DNA from: Acinetobacter zhairuonensis
GTDB taxonomy: Bacteria; Pseudomonadota; Gammaproteobacteria; Pseudomonadales; Moraxellaceae
DNA length: 64,000 bases
NCBI RefSeq assembly: GCF_022601715.1
Contig: NZ_JAKVIM010000009.1
Location: forward strand, 1-64,000
Direction of reading: 5' to 3'
A program made the position numbers and the translations under genes. Positions 26,403-35,732 of the stretch are shown one piece after another; position 1 is the stretch's first letter; each line of letters starts with the position of its first letter. The notes under the pieces were generated by a model. The model had not been told where the DNA came from. It made no database searches and was given only the letters and a program-made list of their open reading frames with translations.

Positions 26403-27413
26403 TTATAAATAACCATGTAATTGACGGTATAAACCTGGGGTCACACCTGTCCATTTCTTGAAAGCACGGTGGAAGGTACTGGTTTCACTGAAACCAACTT
26501 GCTGTGCCACGTCTTCTAAAGTCAGATTTGGATTGAGGAGTAAGTGAATCGCGGCATCACGACGCAATGCATCTTTCACGCCTTGATAGCTTTTGCCTTC
26601 CGCAGCCAGACGACGACGTAAAGTTTGCGGTGAAAGATATAGCATAGATGCAACATCATTCAGCGTTGGCATTTCTTCACCAATTTGACTCTTGAGTACT
26701 TCACGGATACGAGAAGTGAGCGAGTTGGTGTTTTTGAATTTGACCAAGAGCTGTGCTGGCGCTGCTTTTAAGAATTCTTCCAGCGTTTCTTCGTTTTGAC
26801 GAATGGGTAAATCTAAATAATCTGCGGCAAAGGTGATTTCGGTACGTGGCATGTCAAATTGCATCACGGGTGCGAAAAACAGGGCATCATATTCATCTGC
26901 ATGGGCAGGACGCGGGTAGCCAAAATGTACGCGCTCTAAAGGCAAACGGCGTTCAATCAACCAAGATGCCAAGCCATGCCAAATCATCAACATACTTTCA
27001 GTGATGAAATGATTCGGATCCATCTCAGTTGGAATAAGCGGGACAAGGCGGGCTTCATGCTTATCGCGTTCAAGCGCAACACACCATTCATCGCCAAATA
27101 ATTTATAGAATTGAGTCGATAATTCGAGTGCATCACCCAAGGTTTTTGCATGGATGATCAGTTGGCACATGATGGCAAAGGTACCCAAGCGACGCGGCTG
27201 AGTATCAAAACCAATATGTTCGTCCTGAGTCACCATCCATAACATTTTCACAAAACGTGTGTATTGTTCTGGAGAAATTCGAGCTTTAGGCTGACGTAGC
27301 AGTTCGGCTTCAATTCCGACGTGCGAAAGTAAGGTTTCGACATCCATGCCAAGGCGTTTTACGCCAGTCAAAGCCGCATTGACAAAGTGGATACTAATTG
27401 TATCGCGGCTCAT
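26403..27413 (-). CDS. AraC-family transcriptional regulator with Arabinose_bd-type N-terminal domain
   Basis: This 336-residue protein has an N-terminal ligand-binding region (about 10-200) of the Arabinose_bd type (PF12625), found in OruR/ArgR- and lipid-responsive regulators. A C-terminal double HTH starts near residue 240 (LYLSPQTLRRRLAAEGKSYQ, then LTLEDVAQQVGFSETSTFHR, FKKWTGVTPGLYRQ). I chose ATG 27413, which has a GAAGGA Shine-Dalgarno; the longer ORF to 27443 lacks one. It lies between the beta-oxidation operon and the CaiB-type gene, and the upstream region has repeated half-sites, so it may control either or both (inference). Confidence 0.9.
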   Translation of the reverse strand: MSRDTISIHFVNAALTGVKRLGMDVETLLSHVGIEAELLRQPKARISPEQYTRFVKMLWMVTQDEHIGFDTQPRRLGTFAIMCQLIIHAKTLGDALELSTQFYKLFGDEWCVALERDKHEARLVPLIPTEMDPNHFITESMLMIWHGLASWLIERRLPLERVHFGYPRPAHADEYDALFFAPVMQFDMPRTEITFAADYLDLPIRQNEETLEEFLKAAPAQLLVKFKNTNSLTSRIREVLKSQIGEEMPTLNDVASMLYLSPQTLRRRLAAEGKSYQGVKDALRRDAAIHLLLNPNLTLEDVAQQVGFSETSTFHRAFKKWTGVTPGLYRQLHGYL

Positions 27414-27481
27414 GTTAAATCCTTCAGTCTCTTTTGTATTCACTTGCGTATGACCTAAATGACGCTAAAAAAGTTTTTATA

Positions 27482-27548
27482 GGCAATTTACAATAATAAA
27501 ATTTGCCTTTCTACATGGTAAATTGCCGAAATGATCAAGGTAAATGGC
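27482..27548. promoter_or_regulatory. Candidate operator with three related half-sites
   Basis: GGCAATTTAC (27482-27491) is the exact inverse of GTAAATTGCC (27518-27527). A third related copy, GGTAAATGGC (27539-27548), repeats GGTAAATTGCC (27517-27527) directly at a 22-base spacing. Direct half-sites about two helical turns apart are typical of AraC-family binding. The site lies between the divergent regulator and CaiB-type genes. Confidence 0.5.
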
Positions 27549-27623
27549 TGAACATGACATTGTTTTGTTGATTTTATATTTCTAAGATACATAAAAATAC
27601 AATAGTTTAAGGATAAAAAGAAC

Positions 27624-28742
27624 ATGCAGCATGCTTTAAAAGGACTGAAAGTCCTGGATTTTTCAACACTGTTACCTGGACCATTTGCCACTTTATATTT
27701 GGCGGATATGGGGGCTGAAGTAATTCATGTGGAATCACCGACCCGACCTGACCTGATTCGTCTTTTTCCACCCTATGCGCATGGGCAGGCTACAGCCCAT
27801 CTTTATTTAAACCGGAATAAACAGTCGATTACCTTAGATTTAAAAGATCCCCAAAACATTACTACAATTAAAGAGAAGATTGCTGAATACGATATTGTAG
27901 TAGAGCAATTCCGCCCTGGGGTCATGCAGCGACTGGGATTGGACTATGCCACTTTAGCGAAAATTAACCCGCGACTGATTTATTGTTCCATTACAGGCTA
28001 TGGGCAAACGGGGGATTATAAAGATAAAGCGGGGCATGACATTAATTATCTAGCCTTGTCTGGTATTGCAGGGCACAGTGGAAGACAGCAGAGTGGACCA
28101 CCACCTTTAGGTATTCAGGTTGCAGATATTGCGGGCGGTTCGCTACATGCCGTGATTGGAATTTTAACTGCGGTGATTGAACGTGCTCAGAGTGGTCAAG
28201 GGCAGTATATTGATATCTCGATGACTGATTGTGTGGTGGCGTTGAACAGTATGGCTGCTGCCGCTGCATTGGCAGGAAATATCACGCAACAGCCAGAATC
28301 GGGAATACTGAATGGTGCCAGCTTCTACGATTACTATGAAACGCAAGATGGACGCTATCTTTCAATTGGCAGTTTAGAACCACAATTTATGTCAGGTTTG
28401 GCAACGTTGTTGGAGCTTCCGCTACTGTTAGAGAAAGGTGCGTCACTCCTTGCGGAAGATCGTCTTGCGGTGAGACATGCTTTACAACAAAAAATTAAAA
28501 CTCAATCTTTAGAAGCGTGGCAGCAACTCTTTTCGACTCAAGATGTTTGTGTTGAGCCAGTGTTACAGTTAGATGAGGCGCTGCATTCGGATTTGGCACA
28601 ACAACGACATTGGGTGGTACAGGTGCCATTGCATCAACATTCCTCTGAAACCCAAGCGCAGCTGGCATGTCCGATTAAATTCTCCAGATCAGAGATGCGT
28701 TATGATTTTATTGGGCAGGCATTAGGTACAGGCAGTTGGTAA
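27624..28742 (+). CDS. CaiB/BaiF CoA-transferase family protein (alpha-methylacyl-CoA racemase-like)
   Basis: This 372-residue member of the class III CoA-transferase/racemase family starts GLKVLDFSTLLPGPFATLYL and contains RNKQSITLDLKDP, EQFRPGVMQRLGLDY and CSITGYGQTG. The racemase-type motif GHDINYLALSG carries the catalytic His and Asp. Such enzymes invert 2-methylacyl-CoA esters before beta-oxidation, which fits the fatty-acid genes nearby. An AAGGA Shine-Dalgarno precedes the ATG. CoA-transferase activity cannot be excluded. Confidence 0.88.
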   Translation: MQHALKGLKVLDFSTLLPGPFATLYLADMGAEVIHVESPTRPDLIRLFPPYAHGQATAHLYLNRNKQSITLDLKDPQNITTIKEKIAEYDIVVEQFRPGVMQRLGLDYATLAKINPRLIYCSITGYGQTGDYKDKAGHDINYLALSGIAGHSGRQQSGPPPLGIQVADIAGGSLHAVIGILTAVIERAQSGQGQYIDISMTDCVVALNSMAAAAALAGNITQQPESGILNGASFYDYYETQDGRYLSIGSLEPQFMSGLATLLELPLLLEKGASLLAEDRLAVRHALQQKIKTQSLEAWQQLFSTQDVCVEPVLQLDEALHSDLAQQRHWVVQVPLHQHSSETQAQLACPIKFSRSEMRYDFIGQALGTGSW

Positions 28743-28869
28743 GTTGTATTTTTTATGCAATTCATTCTATATCAATAGCTTAACAAAAAACGACAAAATG
28801 GTTGTATTTTAACCACAAAAAACAGGGGTAACCTAAACAGCAATAACATAATTATAAAAGGTTGCAGGT

Positions 28870-30111
28870 ATGCAAAAGCTCCGTATCACAAGGAACTGCC
28901 TCATGTGGGGTTTGATAGGCTTGAGTATAAATGCTGGGGCTTATGCGCAATCTGCCTTTGCTGTAGATAGCCCGTGGATGTTTGGGGACTGGAATGGTAC
29001 CCGAACTGAATTGCAAGCCAAGGGATATAGCTTCAATCTGGGGTATACAGGCGAAATGGCATCTTTACTGGATGCAAAAAAACATTCAAATGATGGTACT
29101 GAATATGCTGATCAGTTCGTGTTGGGAAGCCATTTTGATTTAGATAAAATATTGGGCTGGCAAGATACCGAAGCACAAATCATTGTGACAGAGCGGAATG
29201 GGCATTCTTTGTCACAAACATCAGATGCGCTAGCAGGACATTTAAGTTCAACTCAAGAGGTTTGGGGGCGTGGGCAAACATGGCGCTTGACCAATCTCTG
29301 GATTAAAAAACAGTTTTTGAATCAAAAGTTGGATATTAAAGTCGGGCGTTTTGGTGAAGGTGAAGATTTTAATAGTTTCGATTGTGATTTTCAGAATTTG
29401 GCTTTGTGTGGTTCTCAGGTCGGGAACTGGGTCGGGGATCAGTGGTTTAACTGGCCCGTTAGCCAATGGGCAGCCAGACTGAAATATCAAATATCACCAG
29501 AACTATTTAGTCAAATTGGGGTATATGAATATAACCCCGAAAACTTAAAACGTAGTCAAGGCTTTAATTTAAGTACTTCGGGTTCAGATGGTGTCATTGT
29601 TCCAGTCGAGTTGGTCTGGCAACCGAAAATGGGCATGCAAGGCAAAACAGGTGAATATCGACTGGGCTATTACTATAGCAGTGCAGATGCTGTAGAAATT
29701 CAGAATCCCAATGCAACATCGCATAAGCAAGGCATGTGGATTGTGGCTAAACAACAATTACTGCAACATGCGCAAGATTCTCATCGCGGGATGACGGGAT
29801 TCATCAACCTGACCGTGCATGATGACAAGACCAATAGTGTGGATAATATGCAAAATATCGGTCTGATTTATACTGGTCTGTTGGATATGCGCCCGAGAGA
29901 TGAAATTGCATTAGGATTTGCCCGCATCCATCTGAATGATGATTTAAACACTGGACAAGACGAAGAATACAATACTGAACTGTATTATGGGTTACATGCG
30001 ACCAATTGGTTAATGATCCGCCCAAATCTGCAATATATCCGACATGTAGGCGCCTATAAAAATGGGGAAAATGTCTGGGTTGGGGGGATTAAGTTTCAAA
30101 CCGCATTTTAA
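28870..30111 (+). CDS. OprB-family carbohydrate-selective outer-membrane porin
   Basis: This 413-residue outer-membrane protein has a signal peptide ending near AGAYAQS. The OprB start FGDWNGTRTELQAKGYSFNL is followed by alternating beta-strand patterns and a C-terminal Phe (GGIKFQTAF). OprB porins admit glucose and related sugars to the periplasm. The PQQ glucose dehydrogenase gene follows 144 bases downstream, so the pair supplies and oxidises glucose in the periplasm. The functional link is inference from adjacency. Confidence 0.9.
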   Translation: MQKLRITRNCLMWGLIGLSINAGAYAQSAFAVDSPWMFGDWNGTRTELQAKGYSFNLGYTGEMASLLDAKKHSNDGTEYADQFVLGSHFDLDKILGWQDTEAQIIVTERNGHSLSQTSDALAGHLSSTQEVWGRGQTWRLTNLWIKKQFLNQKLDIKVGRFGEGEDFNSFDCDFQNLALCGSQVGNWVGDQWFNWPVSQWAARLKYQISPELFSQIGVYEYNPENLKRSQGFNLSTSGSDGVIVPVELVWQPKMGMQGKTGEYRLGYYYSSADAVEIQNPNATSHKQGMWIVAKQQLLQHAQDSHRGMTGFINLTVHDDKTNSVDNMQNIGLIYTGLLDMRPRDEIALGFARIHLNDDLNTGQDEEYNTELYYGLHATNWLMIRPNLQYIRHVGAYKNGENVWVGGIKFQTAF

Positions 30112-30255
30112 ATGTCTTAAGCATCGACTCTGAACGAATTGATCTAATGAACTCCGACTTGAACTAAATCAGATAAGAAACCACAACAATAGGCTCTCTG
30201 TCGTGTAGGACATTGCAGTAGCGCCATCGATAATAAAATCAATGAGGTGAATAGA

Positions 30256-32646
30256 ATGAGTAACCCATCGAATGCCATGCGAACCTTTACAGTTATTGTG
30301 ATGCTCGTGATTGCTGCTTATTTACTAATTGGCGGCGTTTGGCTCACTTTATTGGGAGGATCCATCTACTATGTGATTGCCGCGGTGTTGCTTCTGGCAT
30401 CAGCATTTTTACTTAAAAAGGGGCAATCCTCTTCATTATGGATCTTTAGCTTTCTGATGCTGGCAACCATATTGTGGAGTCTATGGGAAGTTGGAACAGA
30501 TTTTTGGGCTCTTGCACCCCGTTTGGATATTCTGGGAATACTTGGCTTATGGCTGCTCATTCCTGCAGTGACCCGAAACATGAGTATGGCGCAGGGCAGT
30601 AAAATTGCACTTTCAGGGACATTGCTGATTGCAATTGCAGTGATGGTCTATGCGATTTTTAATGATCCACAGGAAATCAATGGTGTCATTCAACAACCAC
30701 AGCCTGAGTCAGCTAAGGCGATTGAAGGCATCGCTGAAGAGGACTGGCCTGCCTATGGGCGTACCCAAGCAGGAGTGCGTTATTCTCCGCTGACACAAAT
30801 TAATGATAAAAATGTCAAAGACCTCAAGGTCGCGTGGACATTCCGTACAGGAGATGTCAAAACCGATAAAGATTCTGGGGAAACAACCAATCAGGTGACC
30901 CCAATTAAAGTGGGCGACAACCTATTTATGTGTACCACCCATCAATGGTTGATAGCCTTGGACCCTGCCAGCGGTCAAGAGAAATGGCGTTTTGATCCTA
31001 AACTCAAAGCTGATCATACTTTTCAGCATCTGACTTGTCGTGGGGTGATGTACTACGATGCCAATAATACAGCCGAGTTTGCAACCAGTTTGCAAACTCG
31101 AAAATCGACCTCTGCTGAATGTCCTCGCAAGGTGATTGTTCCCGTCAATGATGGACGCTTGGTGGCTGTGAATGCAGACACAGGAAAAGTCTGTACCGAT
31201 TTTGGTGAGCAAGGCGAAGTGAATTTACAAAAGTTTATGCCTTATGCCTATCCAGGGGGATATAACCCAACCTCACCTGGGATTATTTCAGGCACGACCA
31301 TCGTGATTGCAGGTTCAGTCACAGACAATTATTCCTCTAAAGAACCTTCAGGGGTAATTCGTGGCTATGATGTGAATACGGGTAAATTGCTCTGGGTCTT
31401 TGATACAGGGGCACAAAATCCGAATGCCATGCCAAATGAAAATACCACTTTCGTGCATAATTCGCCGAATGCTTGGGCTCCTCTAGCTTACGATTCCAAG
31501 CTGGATATCGTGTATGTACCAACAGGCGTGGGAACACCCGATATTTGGGGTGGAGATCGTACCGAGTTAAAAGAGCGTTATGCCAATTCCATGCTGGCGA
31601 TTAATGCCAGTACAGGTAAGTTGGTTTGGCATTTCCAAACGACACACCATGATTTATGGGATATGGATGTACCCGCCCAACCGTCATTGGCAGATGTGCA
31701 GGATGCAACAGGTCAAACAGTTCCAGCCATTTATGTCTTAACCAAAACAGGCAATGTCTTTGTATTAGATCGACGAACAGGGAAAGCCATTGTGCCGATT
31801 ACGGAGCGCGCCGTTCCTCAAACTGTAAAGCGTGGACCACAAACTCAAGGCGAGCATTATTCAGCAACCCAACCATTCTCTAATTTGAATCTTGCCCCCC
31901 AAGAAAAGTTAAAAGATAAAGACATGTGGGGCGCGACCATGTTTGATCAGTTGATTTGTCGTGTATCTTTCCATCGCTTAAATTATGACGGAATTTATAC
32001 CCCACCTTCAGAAAATGGTACTTTGGTCTTCCCTGGTAATTTAGGCGTATTTGAATGGGGCGGTATGTCGGTGAATGCTGATCGTCAGGTCGCTGTGATG
32101 AATCCCATCGGATTGCCTTTTGTCAGCCGCTTAATTCCAGCAGATCCGAATCGTCAAGAAACGGCTAAAGGAGCGGGAACTGAACAGGGGATACAACCGA
32201 TGTATGGTGTGCCTTATGGCGTAGAAATTAGTGCGTTCTTATCGCCACTGGGTTTGCCGTGTAAACAACCCGCTTGGGGCTATGTAGCAGGGGTAGATTT
32301 GAAAACCCATCAAGTGGTCTGGAAAAAACGGATTGGGACCATTCGTGACAGTCTGCCGCAGTTGTTCCAGCTGCCACCGTTAAAAATTGGGGTACCTGGT
32401 TTGGGCGGACCAATCTCAACCGCAGGTAATGTCATGTTTGTCGCTGGTACGCAGGATAATTATCTTCGCGCATTTAATGTCAGCAATGGCGAACAGTTGT
32501 GGGAAGGACGTTTACCCGCTGGGGGACAGGCAACACCTATGACCTATGAAATCAATGGTAAGCAATATGTAGTGATCATGGCTGGCGGACATGGTTCCTT
32601 TGGTACCAAGATGGGAGATTACTTGGTGGCCTATGCTTTGCAGTAA
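30256..32646 (+). CDS. gcd: Membrane-bound PQQ-dependent glucose dehydrogenase
   Basis: Gcd oxidises D-glucose to gluconolactone in the periplasm and passes electrons to ubiquinone. From ATG 30256 the protein has 796 residues, the same length as E. coli Gcd. The N-terminal ~140 residues form five membrane helices. The C-terminal PQQ propeller starts at DWPAYGRTQAGVRYSPLTQI and includes DLWDMDVPAQP, VFVLDRRTGKAIVPI, FPGNLGVFEWGG and the end YVVIMAGGHGSFGTKMGDYL. I chose the ATG with GAGGTG 7 bases upstream; a GTG at 30247 lies inside that Shine-Dalgarno. PQQ biosynthesis genes are not in the window. Confidence 0.96.
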   Translation: MSNPSNAMRTFTVIVMLVIAAYLLIGGVWLTLLGGSIYYVIAAVLLLASAFLLKKGQSSSLWIFSFLMLATILWSLWEVGTDFWALAPRLDILGILGLWLLIPAVTRNMSMAQGSKIALSGTLLIAIAVMVYAIFNDPQEINGVIQQPQPESAKAIEGIAEEDWPAYGRTQAGVRYSPLTQINDKNVKDLKVAWTFRTGDVKTDKDSGETTNQVTPIKVGDNLFMCTTHQWLIALDPASGQEKWRFDPKLKADHTFQHLTCRGVMYYDANNTAEFATSLQTRKSTSAECPRKVIVPVNDGRLVAVNADTGKVCTDFGEQGEVNLQKFMPYAYPGGYNPTSPGIISGTTIVIAGSVTDNYSSKEPSGVIRGYDVNTGKLLWVFDTGAQNPNAMPNENTTFVHNSPNAWAPLAYDSKLDIVYVPTGVGTPDIWGGDRTELKERYANSMLAINASTGKLVWHFQTTHHDLWDMDVPAQPSLADVQDATGQTVPAIYVLTKTGNVFVLDRRTGKAIVPITERAVPQTVKRGPQTQGEHYSATQPFSNLNLAPQEKLKDKDMWGATMFDQLICRVSFHRLNYDGIYTPPSENGTLVFPGNLGVFEWGGMSVNADRQVAVMNPIGLPFVSRLIPADPNRQETAKGAGTEQGIQPMYGVPYGVEISAFLSPLGLPCKQPAWGYVAGVDLKTHQVVWKKRIGTIRDSLPQLFQLPPLKIGVPGLGGPISTAGNVMFVAGTQDNYLRAFNVSNGEQLWEGRLPAGGQATPMTYEINGKQYVVIMAGGHGSFGTKMGDYLVAYALQ

Positions 32647-32663
32647 GTGAACTTATCTAAAAG

Positions 32664-32690
32664 AAAAAGCCTGATTCATCGGGCTTTTTT
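32664..32690 (+). terminator. gcd terminator
   Basis: AGCCTGAT pairs with ATCGGGCT (one G-U pair) over a 2-base apex, flanked by A5 and T6. It lies 18 bases after the gcd stop. Confidence 0.85.
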
Positions 32691-32928
32691 CTTATGTGAA
32701 AGCCATATTAAGGTGTTATTGAGCTGAATATCACAAAAATAAATAAAGATAGAAGAACAAAGCCGAAACAGTGAAAAAGAAGGGAGAAGCCTTATAAATA
32801 CAGGCTTTGAGAAAATAAAAATGACTTATCAATAAAACCGCTATGAAATATGTAAAAAACGCATTTTGTTGATAGTTTAAATCTCGTTATGCTGTCAGTC
32901 GTTATAATGAAACTACTAGCTGTACGCC

Positions 32929-34572
32929 ATGTATTTATATACTGATTTTGATCAGCAACTGATCAATGAACGTGTTGCACAGTTCCGTGACCAAACGGAA
33001 CGTTATTTAGCGGGTAAACTCACTGAAGATGAATATCGTCCGCTACGTCTCCAAAATGGTTTATACGTACAACGCTATGCGCCAATGTTACGTATTGCCG
33101 TTCCTTATGGTTTGATGAGCTCAACGCAGTTACGCAAGGTTGCGGAATTAGCGAAAGAATATGACCGTGGTTATGCACACGTGTCAACACGTCAAAACAT
33201 TCAGTTTAACTGGCCAGCACTTGAAAACGTGCCTGACATGCTTGCCGAGTTGGCAACTGTGCAGATGCATGCGATTCAAACTTCAGGTAACTGTATTCGT
33301 AATACCACGACTGACCAATACGCAGGCGTTGTGGCAGGTGAAATTGCTGACCCACGTCCGACTTGTGAATTGATTCGTCAATGGTCCACTTTCCACCCTG
33401 AATTTGCGTTCTTGCCACGTAAATTCAAAATTGCCGTGTCTGCTTTAGAAGAAGTAGATCGTGCTGCAACTTCATTCCATGATATCGGTGTCTATATCGT
33501 GAAAAATGCAGCGGGTGAGATCGGTTATAAAATCAAAGTGGGTGGTGGTTTAGGTCGTACACCAATCATTGGTTCAATTATCAAAGAATGGTTGCCGCGT
33601 GAAGATTTGATTGCTTATCTTGAAGCGGTACTTCGTGTGTATAACTTACACGGTCGCCGTGACAACAAATATAAAGCACGTATCAAAATTTTAGTCAAAG
33701 CATTAACGCCTGCAGTGTTTGCTGAAAAAGTGGAAGCAGAATTTGCTCACACTATCAAAACATTGAAAGTCGATGCTGAAACTTTAGCGAAACTGGATGA
33801 AGAATTTACCCCATTTGCTTATCAACAATTGGCGGATGAAGACTTCACGGCATTGTTTGCTGAATATCCTAAGTTCAAACAGTGGTTTAACATCAATACC
33901 AATGCACATAAAGTCGCTGGTTACCGCGTTGTCACCATTTCTCTAAAACGTGCGGGTATTGCACCAGGTGACGTGACCACTGAAGAAATGAATTTGATTG
34001 CAGACCTTGCAGACAAATATACGTTCGGTGAATTACGTACCACGCATGAACAAAACATTTCGTTGGTGGATGTACCGCAAAAAGATTTGTTTGAATTGTG
34101 GCAAACCCTAGAACAACACGATTTGGCGCGTGCGCATATTGGTTTCATTACCGATATTATCTGCTGCCCAGGCGGTGACTTCTGTTCATTGGCGAATGCG
34201 AAATCGATTCCTATTTCTGAAGCGATTTCACGTCGTTTTGATGACTTAGATACGGTTTACAATTTGGGTCATATCGACTTGAACATCTCAGGTTGTATGA
34301 ATGCTTGTGGTCATCACCACGTCGGTAATATTGGCATTTTAGGTGTCGATAAAAAAGGCGCTGAATTCTACCAAATTACTTTAGGTGGTAATGCAGACCA
34401 TGATGCTTCAATTGGTGACATCTTAGGACCATCATTTGCAGCAGATGCTGTACCTGACATCATTGAAGAAATTCTGAATACTTATCTTGATTTACGTCAA
34501 GAAGGTGAAGAGTTTATTGAAACTTACCGTCGTGTTGGCATTCAACCATTCAAGGAGCGTGCTTATGCTTAA
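32929..34572 (+). CDS. cysI: Siroheme sulfite (or nitrite) reductase, CysI-like
   Basis: This 547-residue sulfite/nitrite reductase hemoprotein carries siroheme and a 4Fe-4S cluster and reduces sulfite to sulfide in cysteine synthesis. It contains the two ferredoxin-like halves: one with AHVSTRQNIQFNW and NCIRNTTTDQYAGV, the other with FGELRTTHEQNISL. The cluster cysteines are in CCPGGDFCSLANAKS and NISGCMNACGHHHVGNIGIL. The DUF934 gene overlaps its 3' end, as in other Acinetobacter and Pseudomonas cysI loci, favouring sulfite as substrate. A TATAAT at 32903-32908 has no -35, which fits activator (CysB) dependence; that is inference. Confidence 0.92.
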   Translation: MYLYTDFDQQLINERVAQFRDQTERYLAGKLTEDEYRPLRLQNGLYVQRYAPMLRIAVPYGLMSSTQLRKVAELAKEYDRGYAHVSTRQNIQFNWPALENVPDMLAELATVQMHAIQTSGNCIRNTTTDQYAGVVAGEIADPRPTCELIRQWSTFHPEFAFLPRKFKIAVSALEEVDRAATSFHDIGVYIVKNAAGEIGYKIKVGGGLGRTPIIGSIIKEWLPREDLIAYLEAVLRVYNLHGRRDNKYKARIKILVKALTPAVFAEKVEAEFAHTIKTLKVDAETLAKLDEEFTPFAYQQLADEDFTALFAEYPKFKQWFNINTNAHKVAGYRVVTISLKRAGIAPGDVTTEEMNLIADLADKYTFGELRTTHEQNISLVDVPQKDLFELWQTLEQHDLARAHIGFITDIICCPGGDFCSLANAKSIPISEAISRRFDDLDTVYNLGHIDLNISGCMNACGHHHVGNIGILGVDKKGAEFYQITLGGNADHDASIGDILGPSFAADAVPDIIEEILNTYLDLRQEGEEFIETYRRVGIQPFKERAYA

Positions 34573-35050
34573 TACCGCACTACAAGTGCTCTCTAAAGAT
34601 GGCACAGTGACAGACAATAGCTACCAGTTGATCGGTGACGATGCTGTATTACCGCAAGGTGATGTCGTGCTCACTGTTGATCAGTTGGATCAGCTTGCCA
34701 ACATTACAGGTAAAAAAGCATTGCTGATTACTGTTGATGCTTCTCCAGAAGTGAACGAATTTCCTTTAGATCAGTTAGATGCGATCTTTATTGATTTTGC
34801 TGGCTTTAACGATGGTCGTGGTTATTCATTTGCAGCATTGTTGCGTCGACAAGGTTTCCAAGGTGAATTGCGTGCGACAGGTGATGTGTTTAAGGATGTC
34901 TTAAACTATATGAAGCGTTCCGGTTTCGATACTTTCGTGATTAAAGAAGGTAAAGATGTTCAGGAAGCTGCGGCTGGTTTAGGTGATTTTACCAACCCGT
35001 ACCAAGCATCAACTGCGGTTGCTCAAGCAAGCTATCAAACTGGGGCTTAA
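34565..35050 (+). CDS. DUF934 protein associated with sulfite reductase
   Basis: This 161-residue protein starts at ATG 34565 inside the last codons of cysI, with AAGGAG 6 bases before it, so the two genes are translationally coupled. It has the DUF934 core LDAIFIDFAGFNDGRGYSFA followed by LLRRQGFQGELRATGDVFKD. This family is encoded with siroheme sulfite reductases and is thought to assist sulfite reduction, possibly in electron delivery. Its biochemical role is not established. A terminator follows. Confidence 0.88.
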   Translation: MLNTALQVLSKDGTVTDNSYQLIGDDAVLPQGDVVLTVDQLDQLANITGKKALLITVDASPEVNEFPLDQLDAIFIDFAGFNDGRGYSFAALLRRQGFQGELRATGDVFKDVLNYMKRSGFDTFVIKEGKDVQEAAAGLGDFTNPYQASTAVAQASYQTGA

Positions 35051-35067
35051 TTTGCTCTAGTTGAAAA

Positions 35068-35093
35068 AAAGCCAGATGAACTCTGGCTTTTTT
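35068..35093 (+). terminator. Terminator of cysI-DUF934
   Basis: AAAGCCAGA (35068-35076) and TCTGGCTTT (35082-35090) form a 9-bp stem with a 5-base loop, followed by more T. Confidence 0.9.
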
Positions 35094-35139
35094 ATTTATG
35101 GAACAATGCAAATAAAACAATAAGTTTAATTTTATAGTC

Positions 35140-35586
35140 TTATATTTCTATCAATTGGCAGTTGATCATCCATTTCACCCCAAACTGATCGGTAAATGCA
35201 CCGTACAGAGCACCCCAAAAAGTTTTTTCTAAAGGCATCTCAATTTGACCATTGACAGAGAGTGCATCAAATAAACGTTGAGCCTCAGCTTGTTCGTGTT
35301 TATCCAGATTAATTGAAATATAGTGATTGCTGCCTTTAATAAATACGGCATTTGGAGCGCAAAACTGCTCTGAAGTATCAGAAGCCATCAAGACTGTAAA
35401 TTCATTGATTGGTAATGAAACATGCAGGATCAGATTTTTATCTACATCGGATAAAGTGATGTCTTCGCTTGGTGGCATATCCCCATAACGACTCAGCATG
35501 GCAAACTCACCGCCAAACACCGACTTATAAAAATTGAACGCAGTTTCGGCTTCACCTTGGAAATTGAGATAATGGTTGAGTTGCAT
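35140..35586 (-). CDS. VOC family protein (PhnB/glyoxalase-like)
   Basis: This 148-residue vicinal-oxygen-chelate protein of the PhnB-like subgroup starts HYLNFQGEAETAFNFYKSVF and GEFAMLSRYGDMPPSED. It contains LILHVSLPINEFTVLMASDT and ends TFWGALYGAFTDQFGVKWMI. The WGALYGAFTDQFGVxW ending is diagnostic. Members have varied or unknown activities. I chose ATG 35586, where GGAAAA serves as Shine-Dalgarno, over an ATG five codons upstream. Confidence 0.88.
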   Translation of the reverse strand: MQLNHYLNFQGEAETAFNFYKSVFGGEFAMLSRYGDMPPSEDITLSDVDKNLILHVSLPINEFTVLMASDTSEQFCAPNAVFIKGSNHYISINLDKHEQAEAQRLFDALSVNGQIEMPLEKTFWGALYGAFTDQFGVKWMINCQLIEI

Positions 35587-35664
35587 TGTTCTATTTTCCA
35601 TTGTTGTTTTGAGTGTTTAATCTATCAGCCTTAATTAAAAAAAATAATGCAAAAATGTAAGCAT

Positions 35665-35694
35665 AAAAAAACCTCCATAAAAGGAGGATTTTTT
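35665..35694 (-). terminator. Terminator of the thiolase gene at 35733
   Basis: CCTCC (35672-35676) and GGAGG (35683-35687) with flanking A and T runs give a strong U tract for the minus-strand gene and a usable one for the plus strand. Confidence 0.82.
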
Positions 35695-35732
35695 ATTCAC
35701 TCATGAATTGAGTGGAGGTGTTGCATTGAAGC

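Noticed and set aside
26149..26454. 101-codon minus-strand ORF between thiolase and regulator genes
   Set aside because: It runs through the terminator of the regulator gene and the thiolase promoter and has no family similarity.
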